From DAIDKA01 sp035487155 (GTDB lineage: Bacteria > Pseudomonadota > Gammaproteobacteria > Steroidobacterales > Steroidobacteraceae), in NCBI GenBank assembly GCA_035487155.1, contig DATHMK010000023.1, positions 1 to 64,000 of the forward strand: DNA of 64,000 nt, written 5' to 3'. The notes under the pieces were generated by a model. It did not search any database. It was not told the DNA's origin and worked only from the letters and a program-made list of their open reading frames with translations. Each line of letters begins with the position of its first letter. Within the stretch, counting starts at the first letter, position 1. Of the stretch, positions 15,047 through 22,988 are shown piece after piece. The position numbers and the translations under genes are program-made.

Positions 15047-16391
15047 AGCGGGCCATTTTCCGGTACAGGGTGGTGCGGCCCAGGCCCAGTGATTGGGCGG
15101 CCTTGCTGAGATTGCCCTCATGCCGGGCGATCGCGGTCCGGATCGCCTGCTTTTCCAACTCTTCCAGGTTCAGCGTCACCGGTTCCATGCTGGGCAGCGG
15201 CGGCAGCATTCCATCCAGCTGCGGCATGCCCTGGTCGCTCATGATGATGACCCGCTCAATCACGTGCCTGAGTTCGCGCACGTTGCCGGGCCAGTGGTAA
15301 TGCTGAAGTCGTTGCAGGGCCGCGGCATCGAAGCGCGGTTCGGGTTTGCCGTAGCGCTTGGCGTACAGCGCGAGGTAATGCGACACCAGCAGCGGCACGT
15401 CCTCGATGCGTTCGCGCAGCGGCGGCACGTGGATTTCGATGGTATTGATGCGGTAGAGCAGGTCCTGACGGAAGCGGGACGGGTCGCGCAGCTCCTCCGG
15501 GCGCAGATTGGTGGCGCAGATCACGCGGGAGTCGATCTTGATCGGCCGGTCAGAACCCAGGCGGGAGATCATCATGGTCTCCAGAGCCCCCAGCAGCTTG
15601 GCCTGCATTTTCAGGCTCAGATTGCCGATTTCATCCAGAAACAGGGTGCCGCCGTTGGCGATCTCGAAGCGTCCTGCGCGATCCTCGCGGGCGTCGGTGA
15701 AGGCGCCCTTGCGGTGGCCGAACAGTTCCGATTCGAACAGGGTTTCCGAGACGGCACCAAGGTCGACGTTGACGAACACCCGATCGCTGCGCAATGACTG
15801 GCTGTGAATGGCGCGGGCGGCGAGTTCCTTGCCGGTGCCGTTTTCCCCGACGATGAGGACGCTGGCATCGGTGCGCGCCACCTTGTTGATGCTGTCCAGC
15901 ATCTGCCGAAGTCCGGGCGCCGCCCCGACAATGCGGTCCAGTTCCCGACCGATATATTCGTTAACACTGCGCTGCTGGCGGCGCAGACTTGCCACCTCCC
16001 GGTCCGCATGCGCCAGGCGGGCGACGGAGGAGACCGTGGCAATCAGTTTGGCGTTGTCCCAGGGTTTGACGACAAAGTCGGCCGCACCCTTGCGCATGGC
16101 ATTGACGGCAGGCTCGATGCCGCCATAGGCCGTCATGAGAATCACCTTGGTGTCGGGGGCGAGTTCCTGAACGGTCTGCAGCCAGTCCAGGCCCTCCTGA
16201 CCGGACGTCGCCCCCACCGAAAAATTCATATCCAGCAGCAGCACTTCGAAACTCTGACGCGCCAGCAGCTGTCTGATCTGCTTCGGTTCGGAAGTCGCGA
16301 CGACACTGCGAAAATGCTTCTTCAGAACCAGCTCAGCGGCCAGCAGCACCTCGGAATCGTCATCGACAATGAGAATGTCGGAGGGCGTCAT
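15033..16391 (-). CDS. Sigma-54-dependent response regulator (NtrC family)
   Basis: 452 residues. The receiver domain has Asp10-Asp12 and phospho-acceptor Asp54 (LLLDMNF). The AAA+ domain has Walker A GENGTGKE (182-189), the sigma-54-contact loop GAFTDA (229-234; usual form GAFTGA) and Walker B LFLDEIGNL. A Fis-type helix-turn-helix closes the protein (AAQSLGLGRTTLYRKMARYGL). It should bind upstream activator sites and drive RpoN promoters. A sigma-54 promoter with TGTTCC/GGAACA palindromes lies in the 137-bp gap to the divergent HlyD gene, the obvious target. Confidence 0.95.
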   Translation of the reverse strand: MTPSDILIVDDDSEVLLAAELVLKKHFRSVVATSEPKQIRQLLARQSFEVLLLDMNFSVGATSGQEGLDWLQTVQELAPDTKVILMTAYGGIEPAVNAMRKGAADFVVKPWDNAKLIATVSSVARLAHADREVASLRRQQRSVNEYIGRELDRIVGAAPGLRQMLDSINKVARTDASVLIVGENGTGKELAARAIHSQSLRSDRVFVNVDLGAVSETLFESELFGHRKGAFTDAREDRAGRFEIANGGTLFLDEIGNLSLKMQAKLLGALETMMISRLGSDRPIKIDSRVICATNLRPEELRDPSRFRQDLLYRINTIEIHVPPLRERIEDVPLLVSHYLALYAKRYGKPEPRFDAAALQRLQHYHWPGNVRELRHVIERVIIMSDQGMPQLDGMLPPLPSMEPVTLNLEELEKQAIRTAIARHEGNLSKAAQSLGLGRTTLYRKMARYGLE

Positions 16392-16401
16392 GTTTCATAG
16401 T

Positions 16402-16429
16402 GGAACACATTCTGTTCCGAATCGGAACA
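16402..16429. promoter_or_regulatory. Probable upstream activator sites of the NtrC-type regulator
   Basis: Three alternating half-sites occur: GGAACA (16402-16407), TGTTCC (16413-16418) and GGAACA (16424-16429). The last two form the perfect palindrome TGTTCCGAATCGGAACA (16413-16429). They lie about 100-125 bases upstream of the predicted sigma-54 start, the usual position for an enhancer-binding protein. Confidence 0.7.
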
Positions 16430-16469
16430 ATCAGGCTGGCCAGGCTCCTCTACGACGGCGTTAGTACGT

Positions 16470-16490
16470 TGATTTATCAAGGATAAATCA
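16470..16490. promoter_or_regulatory. Perfect palindrome near the sigma-54 promoter
   Basis: TGATTTATC-N3-GATAAATCA is a perfect 9-bp inverted repeat, 10 bases upstream of the sigma-54 -24 element. It is unlike the TGTTCC sites and may bind a second regulator or a DNA-bending protein. Confidence 0.55.
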
Positions 16491-16500
16491 CGGGCCGCTT

Positions 16501-16515
16501 TGGCACGGAAATTGA
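16501..16515 (+). promoter_or_regulatory. Sigma-54 promoter of exporter operon
   Basis: TGGCACG-GAAA-TTGA fits the RpoN consensus except that the -12 GC reads GA. The GG and the GA are separated by 10 bases. The start would be near 16526, only a few bases before the ATG at 16529. Confidence 0.72.
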
Positions 16516-16528
16516 TTGCCCTGCACTG

Positions 16529-17857
16529 ATGCCGGATATCGAAATACCCGCCAAACGGCCGCGCTCCACCATGGATCGCGCAATAGAAAAGAAGGGGTGG
16601 TCACCCAATCGCTGGATGCTGATCGGCGCGGGCGCACTGCTGCTGGTGCTCCTCGCCTGGCAGATCCTCAGCCGTTCGGGGCACACGCGGCTGCAGGTCG
16701 ATGCGGATCGCATCACCACCGGGGTGGTGCAGGAGGGGGAGTTCCTTGAGTACTACCCGTTCGACGGCACGGTGCAGCCGGCCACTTCCGTGTACCTGGA
16801 CATCGAGGGCGGCGGACGCGTGGAGAAGATCCTGGTCGAGGGTGGCCAGCACGTCGAGAAGGGCGATCTGATCCTGCAGTTCTCGAATACGACCTTGCGC
16901 AATACCGCCATCGGCACCGAGACCCAGCTGCTGTACAACCTCGACATCCAGCGGGAAACCGTATTCAACCGCAAGCAGAGCACGCTGTTGCTGCGCGATA
17001 CGCTGCTGGATCTGGACTACCAGATCCTGGACCTGCAGAAGACCTTCAAACGCCAGGATGAGGTGATGAAGGGGTCTTTTCCTGCCTATTCCATCGATAC
17101 CTACGAGGCCACCCGCGACAAGCTCAAGTACCTGAAGCAAAAGCGGGAGCTGCTCGCGGAGCGCATCAAGCAGGAGGACGAGCTCAGCGCCCAGGAGCTC
17201 AAGCAGGCCAATCGCTCCATCGATCGGCTGAACACCGGCCTGGGCCTGGTCAATGACATCGTGGAAAGCCTGAATGTGCGGGCGCCGATTTCAGGTTGGC
17301 TTTCGACCATCGATGCCCAGGTCGGCCAGAACATTCCGGCCGGCCAGCGCATCGGCCAGATCGACCTGCTGGATAAGTTCAAAGTCCGGGTGAAGATCGA
17401 TCAGTTCTACATCAGCAAAGTCGAGATCGGCACCAAGGGTCATATCGACCTGGACGGCAAGAACTGGTTGGTGACCGTCCAGAAGATCTATCCGGAAGTG
17501 AAGGACAATGCCTTCGAGGCGGACGTCGTGTTCGAGGGCGCCGGTCCCGACGACCTCAAGCGCGGGCAGACCCTGACGGTGGAGCTGACCTTCGGCGCGC
17601 CTTCGCAGGGCCTGGTCGTGCCAAAGGGCGGCTTCTACCAGCAAACCGCCGGTCGCTGGGTCTATCTGATCTCCAAGGACGGACGCTCCGCCCGACGTAC
17701 CAATGTGCGCCTGGGGCGCCAGAATCCGCGCCAGGTCGAAGTGCTGGACGGCCTGAGCGCCGGGGATCGCATCATCACATCGGCCTATGACAGCTACAAC
17801 GAAGTCGACGAGCTGCAGTTCAGCGAACCCATCAGAACCAACCAGGGTCCCAAATGA
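16529..17857 (+). CDS. HlyD-type periplasmic adaptor of an ABC exporter
   Basis: 442 residues. One N-terminal membrane helix (about residues 30-47) is followed by a periplasmic adaptor: a biotinyl-lipoyl-like half-motif (EGGGRVEKILVEGGQHVEKGDL), a long charged coiled-coil hairpin (about 125-245), the second lipoyl half (VRAPISGWLSTIDAQVGQNI) and a beta-barrel domain. It should link the inner-membrane ABC exporter to an outer-membrane channel. The ATG at 16529 is 3 bases from the predicted sigma-54 start; the in-frame ATG at 16571 is the alternative. Neither has a Shine-Dalgarno. The stop overlaps the ATPase start (ATGA). Confidence 0.9.
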   Translation: MPDIEIPAKRPRSTMDRAIEKKGWSPNRWMLIGAGALLLVLLAWQILSRSGHTRLQVDADRITTGVVQEGEFLEYYPFDGTVQPATSVYLDIEGGGRVEKILVEGGQHVEKGDLILQFSNTTLRNTAIGTETQLLYNLDIQRETVFNRKQSTLLLRDTLLDLDYQILDLQKTFKRQDEVMKGSFPAYSIDTYEATRDKLKYLKQKRELLAERIKQEDELSAQELKQANRSIDRLNTGLGLVNDIVESLNVRAPISGWLSTIDAQVGQNIPAGQRIGQIDLLDKFKVRVKIDQFYISKVEIGTKGHIDLDGKNWLVTVQKIYPEVKDNAFEADVVFEGAGPDDLKRGQTLTVELTFGAPSQGLVVPKGGFYQQTAGRWVYLISKDGRSARRTNVRLGRQNPRQVEVLDGLSAGDRIITSAYDSYNEVDELQFSEPIRTNQGPK

Positions 17858-18537
17858 TTATCGAAACCCACGATCTGAAGAAGGTCTACCGCACCGACGC
17901 GGTTGAAACCACCGCCGTAGATGGTCTGGACTTCTCGCTGGCAGAAGGGCAGTTCGTCTCCATCATGGGTCCGTCCGGCTGCGGCAAGTCGACTCTGATG
18001 CACATCCTGGGATTGATCGACAGTCCCACCGAGGGCAGCTACAGGTTCCTGGGCGAGGATGTTTCAGGCTACCCGGAGCGCCGCCGTGCCGGGATTCGCA
18101 AAGCGCACATCGGCTTCGTGTTCCAGAGCTTCAATCTGATCGAGGAACTCACCGTCTACGAAAACGTCGAATTGCCGCTGGTTTATGGCGGGGTGGCGGC
18201 GCATGAGCGCCGCGCGCGCGTCGAGGGCGTGCTGGAAAAAATGGACATCGGGCACCGCAGCGGCCATTTCCCGGCGCAACTCTCGGGCGGTCAACAGCAG
18301 CGTGTCGCGGTGGCGAGGGCCATCGTCAACAAACCGAACCTGATCCTTGCCGATGAGCCCACTGGAAACCTTGACTCAGAGCACGGCGAGGAAGTCATGA
18401 AGATCCTGACCAAGCTCAATGACGAGGGCACGACCATTCTCATGGTGACCCATTCGGCGGACAACGCCGCCTACAGCCGGCGCATCGTCAATCTCATCGA
18501 CGGCAAGATCGTCTCGGACAAGAGCACCGAGCGCTAA
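17854..18537 (+). CDS. ABC exporter ATPase (MacB/LolD type)
   Basis: 227 residues, a complete ABC ATPase: Walker A GPSGCGKS (39-46), Q loop FVFQSFNL, signature LSGGQQQRVA, Walker B LILADEPTGNLD and switch VTHS. The LolD/MacB branch is indicated by the TAVDGLDF start and the DEPTGNLD sequence. It overlaps the adaptor gene by 4 bases and is followed after 3 bases by the permease gene, so the three products probably form one complex at the inner membrane. Confidence 0.95.
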   Translation: MIIETHDLKKVYRTDAVETTAVDGLDFSLAEGQFVSIMGPSGCGKSTLMHILGLIDSPTEGSYRFLGEDVSGYPERRRAGIRKAHIGFVFQSFNLIEELTVYENVELPLVYGGVAAHERRARVEGVLEKMDIGHRSGHFPAQLSGGQQQRVAVARAIVNKPNLILADEPTGNLDSEHGEEVMKILTKLNDEGTTILMVTHSADNAAYSRRIVNLIDGKIVSDKSTER

Positions 18538-18540
18538 GCC

Positions 18541-20988
18541 ATGCGCAACTATATCGTCGTGGCGCTGCGCAATCTCAGCCGCGAGCGTCTGTATGCCGCG
18601 ATCAACATCGCGGGTCTGTCGCTGGGAATCGCCTGTTGCCTGATTCTCGGCCTGTTTCTGCGCAGCGAACTCACCTACGATCGCTACAACGTCCAGCACG
18701 AACACATCTTCAGGCTGGTGAACGAATTCACCACCAATGGCACCGCGTCGAGCTTCGCACTCACGTCCCGTTCCCTGGCGCCGATGATTGCGGCCGACGA
18801 TCCGCAGATCAAGAAATACGTGAGGTTTGAAAGCGCCGGCAACCAGGGCGGCATCACCATCCATCATGGCAATGATGCGTATGTATGGTCCGATGCCTAT
18901 TACGCGGATCCGGACGTCTTCGATATCTTCACCTTCGAGGTGATCTACGGCGATCCGAAGACGGCGCTGACAGACGGCTCGTCCGTGGCAGTGAGCCAAT
19001 CCTTCGCCCGCCGCTATTTCGGCAATGCCAATCCGATCGGGGAGAGCATCAGCACCGACGACGGCATACCCTTGAAGATCAATCTGGTGTATGCCGATCA
19101 ACCCCAGAACACTCACCTCAAATACGACATACTGTTCTCGCGCAATAACGCTCGGCTGCGTGAACCGGACAGCCAGACGCAGCGACGTCAACAGCTCTGG
19201 GGCGTCGGGGACTTCACCTATGTGGTGATGGCGCCGGGCTTCAGGCTCACGGACTGGGCGCCGGTGAACGATCAGTTCTTTGCGCGCAACATGGCGGAAG
19301 TCGGCAAACCGCTGAACAGCAAGTGGCGCAGCTGGCTGCAGCCGCTCACCGACATTCATCTCAAATCCGATGTGGGCTACGACCGGCCGACCGGCAACCC
19401 CATTTACCTGTACGGCTGCGCCGCGGTCGGGCTCTTCATCCTGATCGTCGCCTGCATCAACTATATGAACCTTGCCACTGCCCGCGCCACGCGCCGCGCG
19501 CGCTCGGTCGGCATCCGCAAGATCCTCGGCGCCAGCCGCCTGTCCCTGGCGCTGCAGTTTCTCGGCGAGGCGGTGCTGTTCGTGCTGATCGCCACGGTAA
19601 TCGGCATGGTGATCGTGGAGGTGATGCTGCGGCTTACCTCGATAAACTCGCTGATGGAGCAGCAGGTCACCCTCAACGTGTTTCACGAGCCGGTGCTGGT
19701 GGCGTGGCTGTTCGGCATCGGAATTCTGGTGGGCATCCTGGCCGGCGCCTATCCGGCGCTGTATCTGTCCAGCTGGGCGCCCACCTCGGCGCTCACCGGC
19801 AGGTACACCGCCGGCAAAGGCCATGCGCGAATGCGCGAACTGCTGGTGCTGGTGCAGTTCACCATCTCCGCCGGCGTCATCGCCAGTACCCTGCTGATGC
19901 AGGCGCAGATGCGCTATATCGCCAACAAACCACTGGGATTCCAGAAGGAAAACCGGCTGGTGGTCACGCTGCGGGGCGCCACCACCATCGAGAAGCTGCC
20001 CACGATTCGCACTGAACTGGGCAAGAATCCGGACATACTTGGAGTCTCGGAGGCGATTACGCTGCCCGGCAAACAGACCGGCGAGAATCTGGTCCAGGTG
20101 GACAACAACGATGGCGTCCCCACCTCCGTGGAAATCTTCAACATGCCCGTCGCCACCGATTTCCTCTCGGTCCTGGGCCTGCAGATCGTCAAGGGTCGGG
20201 ATTTCTCGCAACGGCTGCTGACGGATACCGGGGTGTCGGCGCTGGTCAACGAGACCATGGTTCACAAGATGGGATGGACCGAACCGCTCGGCAAGCGCGT
20301 CTACGGCAACGGCGGGATCGTGATCGGCCACGTGATCGGCGTGGTCAAGGACTTCAATTTCAAGTCGCTGCGCACCGTGATCGAGCCGTTTGCGCTGTTG
20401 CCGCTGACCGATGACTTCACCGGGTTGCCGGAGTCGGCGCGGCCCTCGCAGCAGCGGCTGATGGTTCTCAATATCAAGAGCGAGAACGTGGGCAGGACGC
20501 TGGACTTCGTCGAGGCGGTCCTGCGCCAGGCCGATGCCCGCCATCCGTTCGAATACGAGTTCCTGGATCAGCAGCTGAACAACCTCTACAAGTCCGAGCA
20601 CGACCTCACGCGGCTGATCGCCATATTTGCCGCGATCTGTATCTTCATTGCCTGTCTGGGCCTGTTCGGGCTCATTGCCTTCACCACCGAGCAGCGCAGC
20701 CGCGAAATTGGCACCCGCAAGGTGCTGGGTGCCACGGCCTTCCAGATCATCATGCTCCTGGCGCAGCGCATCCTGATCCTGGTGCTGATCGCTTCGGTCC
20801 TGGCGGCGGTCATCTCCTATTTCGCCATGGACCGATGGCTGTTGGGTTTCGCCTACCGGGCGGGCATCAATCCGCTGGTATTCGTGCTGGCGGCGGTGCT
20901 GGCCGCGGGCGTGGCCTTCATCACCGTGGCGTTGCAGTCCTACAAGACGGCCAGCGCGGATCCCGTCAATGCATTACGCGAAGAATGA
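18541..20988 (+). CDS. FtsX/MacB-family ABC permease (double-module)
   Basis: 815 residues, built as two FtsX-like modules. Each starts with one membrane helix (about 20-40 and 430-450) followed by a large periplasmic MacB-type domain and three helices (about 285-395 and 690-800). The typical RRARSVGIRKILGASR and EQRSREIGTRKVLGAT coupling-helix motifs occur in both halves, indicating an internal duplication. Such permeases act mechanically on periplasmic substrates and export peptides, lipoproteins or drugs. The substrate cannot be read from the sequence. Confidence 0.92.
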   Translation: MRNYIVVALRNLSRERLYAAINIAGLSLGIACCLILGLFLRSELTYDRYNVQHEHIFRLVNEFTTNGTASSFALTSRSLAPMIAADDPQIKKYVRFESAGNQGGITIHHGNDAYVWSDAYYADPDVFDIFTFEVIYGDPKTALTDGSSVAVSQSFARRYFGNANPIGESISTDDGIPLKINLVYADQPQNTHLKYDILFSRNNARLREPDSQTQRRQQLWGVGDFTYVVMAPGFRLTDWAPVNDQFFARNMAEVGKPLNSKWRSWLQPLTDIHLKSDVGYDRPTGNPIYLYGCAAVGLFILIVACINYMNLATARATRRARSVGIRKILGASRLSLALQFLGEAVLFVLIATVIGMVIVEVMLRLTSINSLMEQQVTLNVFHEPVLVAWLFGIGILVGILAGAYPALYLSSWAPTSALTGRYTAGKGHARMRELLVLVQFTISAGVIASTLLMQAQMRYIANKPLGFQKENRLVVTLRGATTIEKLPTIRTELGKNPDILGVSEAITLPGKQTGENLVQVDNNDGVPTSVEIFNMPVATDFLSVLGLQIVKGRDFSQRLLTDTGVSALVNETMVHKMGWTEPLGKRVYGNGGIVIGHVIGVVKDFNFKSLRTVIEPFALLPLTDDFTGLPESARPSQQRLMVLNIKSENVGRTLDFVEAVLRQADARHPFEYEFLDQQLNNLYKSEHDLTRLIAIFAAICIFIACLGLFGLIAFTTEQRSREIGTRKVLGATAFQIIMLLAQRILILVLIASVLAAVISYFAMDRWLLGFAYRAGINPLVFVLAAVLAAGVAFITVALQSYKTASADPVNALREE

Positions 20989-21018
20989 GAGTCCTTGCAT
21001 TTTTTCAGGAGAGGGTAC

Positions 21019-22056
21019 ATGACTAGGTTTTTGAAAATCACCCTGCTGTTCGCGATGCTTGCGGCGGCAGGCCCGGTATTCGCACAACAGGATCTCAGCG
21101 GTCCATGGCAGGGGAAGCTGGCGGTCGATGCCAAAACCTCGCTGACCATTCAGTTCACGTTCTTGAAAAAACCTGACGGCAGCTACTCGGCGGTCCTGGA
21201 TTCGCCGGACAATCCAGCCATCAAGAACGTTGCCGCAAGTGCGGTGAGCTACAGCGCGGGCGCGCTGAAAGTGGACGTCGCCTCGCTCAGTGGCTCATAC
21301 GCCGGTACGCTCAAGGACGGCAAATTTGAGGGCAAATGGACACAACCCGGGGGGACCCTGCCGCTGGAATTGAGTGCCTATCAGAAGCCGGTATTGTCCA
21401 AGGCGGCCATGGATACCCTTGCCGGCGCCTGGCATGGCCCGATCACCGCCCCGGGTGTCTCACTGACCTTCGTCGCCCGGTTCAAGCGCAATGACAAGGG
21501 TGAGTTCACCGGGTCACTGTTCGTGCCTGAGCAGGGCGTGGAGTTGCCGATGTCGGACATCCAGTTCGCCGACAACAAGCTCGATTTCAAGGTGGCGCCG
21601 GTCAGGGGTGAGATGGTTGCCGACTACGTGAACGGCGGGTTCAACGGTCTGTGGCGACAAGGTGGCAATCCACCGGCCGGTCTGCCGGTGAGCCTGAAGA
21701 AAGGCGACGTCGCGGCGGTGGTCTTTCCCCTGAAGCTCAGCGCCGAATCGTTCGCTTCGCTCGCCGGAAGGTGGTCCGGGAGTCTTGCGACTCCGCAGGC
21801 CACCCTCAATGTGGCGCTGCGCTTCGAGGTCAACGCCACCGGGCAGTATGTGGGTTACATCGAACTTCCCGGCGGTCCGGCGAAGGGGTTGCCGATCGGT
21901 GAAGCTGACCTGACGGCAGGAAAACTCTCCGTCAAGGCCGCCGGAGTGCCGGGTGAGTACCAGGGCACGCTGTCGGGCAAGACGCTGACGGGGCAATGGA
22001 TCGGGCAGGGACCTCAGGGTCCGGTCCCAACGCCCCTGACGCTGACGCGGCAATAA
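21019..22056 (+). CDS. Exported protein with three homologous repeats
   Basis: 345 residues with a signal peptide (1-23, cleaved at VFA-QQ). The mature protein consists of three related units of about 100 residues (25-124, 133-229, 247-345). Each starts with LxGxWxGxL/I and has a K/NxxGxYxG/S-type beta hairpin, a central KLDxK/KVDVA strand and a closing GxFxGxW turn. The pattern suggests three small beta-barrel or beta-sandwich domains. AGGAG with good spacing supports the ATG at 21019. It follows the permease by 30 bases, so it may be the periplasmic partner or cargo of the exporter. Confidence 0.8.
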   Translation: MTRFLKITLLFAMLAAAGPVFAQQDLSGPWQGKLAVDAKTSLTIQFTFLKKPDGSYSAVLDSPDNPAIKNVAASAVSYSAGALKVDVASLSGSYAGTLKDGKFEGKWTQPGGTLPLELSAYQKPVLSKAAMDTLAGAWHGPITAPGVSLTFVARFKRNDKGEFTGSLFVPEQGVELPMSDIQFADNKLDFKVAPVRGEMVADYVNGGFNGLWRQGGNPPAGLPVSLKKGDVAAVVFPLKLSAESFASLAGRWSGSLATPQATLNVALRFEVNATGQYVGYIELPGGPAKGLPIGEADLTAGKLSVKAAGVPGEYQGTLSGKTLTGQWIGQGPQGPVPTPLTLTRQ

Positions 22057-22070
22057 CGGATCGAAAAAAA

Positions 22071-22092
22071 GGCAGCCCCGCGGGGGGCTGCC
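22071..22092. terminator. Bidirectional terminator between exporter and nrdJ operons
   Basis: GGCAGCCCC (22071-22079) pairs with GGGGCTGCC (22084-22092). Seven A residues precede it on the plus strand, so on the minus strand the hairpin is followed by seven T: a good terminator for nrdJb. It is weaker for the plus strand. Confidence 0.8.
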
Positions 22093-22195
22093 TTGGAATG
22101 GGCGCTTTTGCTCTCTCTAACAGAGAGGTCTGTCAGCTTCGACTGCTACTCGCGCCGCTTCTCACCGCAAATCGATATCTCAGCCCTCCGACCCG

Positions 22196-22960
22196 CTAAC
22201 CGCACTTGGAGTCCCCGCAATTCAGGCAGGTCATGCACCCGTCCATCATGATCACGGCGGCGGTGCTGCACTTGCTGCACAGCTGCGCGCCTTCCGGAAA
22301 ATGTGATTTGGCAAAGGCGTCGGTCTGCTTGGTGCGCGCCAGGAACTCGGCGCGTTTCTCGTCCACCAGTTTCTGCTGGTGCTCATCCAGGCCGACCTTG
22401 CGTATCAGGCCGATGTTCTGCAGGTGCCGCTCGATGACATAGCCGAGCTCGGCAATGATGGAAGGCATGAACTTGCCGCCGGGCTGCCAGTAGCCGCCGC
22501 GCGGGTCGAACACCGCCTTCAACTCATCGACCAGGAAGGTCACGTCCCCGCCCTTGCGGAACACGGCTGAAATGATGCGCGTGAGCGCAACAATCCACTG
22601 GAAGTGATCCAGGTTCTTGGAATTGATGAAGATCTCGAAGGGCCGCCGCTGTTCGTACTCGGTGCCTTCATTGAGAATGATGTCATTGATGGTCACGTAC
22701 ATGGCGTGATCCGACACCGGGGTCTTGATCTTGAAGGTGGAGCCGATCAGGACCTCGGGCCGCTCCACGCTCTCGTGCATGCGGATGACCTTGGCCATGC
22801 GCCCGGTGCGGTCCTTGAACATTTCCGGCTCGACACCAGCGGCACGCGCGGCGGCGATGGCCGCCTCGGCAGCGGCCTTCTCAGCAGCTTCCTTGTCCGC
22901 CTTGTCCTGCGGCTTCTCGACACTGTACTTGACGATCTTCTTGGCGATCTTGATGGACAT
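22196..22960 (-). CDS. nrdJb: Class II ribonucleotide reductase small part (NrdJb, TSCPD domain)
   Basis: 254 residues. A Lys/Ala-rich helical N-terminus (1-45) leads into a TSCPD-type domain. The C-terminus carries LCSKC and CMTCLNCGDSKCG cysteine clusters, which may bind zinc and supply the C-terminal redox cysteines that re-reduce the active site. In Pseudomonas the B12-dependent reductase is split into NrdJa and NrdJb in the same order. Both parts are required for deoxyribonucleotide synthesis. It lies 28 bases downstream of nrdJa. Confidence 0.9.
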   Translation of the reverse strand: MSIKIAKKIVKYSVEKPQDKADKEAAEKAAAEAAIAAARAAGVEPEMFKDRTGRMAKVIRMHESVERPEVLIGSTFKIKTPVSDHAMYVTINDIILNEGTEYEQRRPFEIFINSKNLDHFQWIVALTRIISAVFRKGGDVTFLVDELKAVFDPRGGYWQPGGKFMPSIIAELGYVIERHLQNIGLIRKVGLDEHQQKLVDEKRAEFLARTKQTDAFAKSHFPEGAQLCSKCSTAAVIMMDGCMTCLNCGDSKCG

Positions 22961-22988
22961 AGCGCTTTCCTTGAGGGCCTTAGGGCTG

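Noticed and set aside
18376..20601. 741-codon minus-strand open frame opposite the permease gene
   Set aside because: Composition is His/Arg/Gln-rich as expected for the reverse of a coding strand; the FtsX permease on the other strand is clear.
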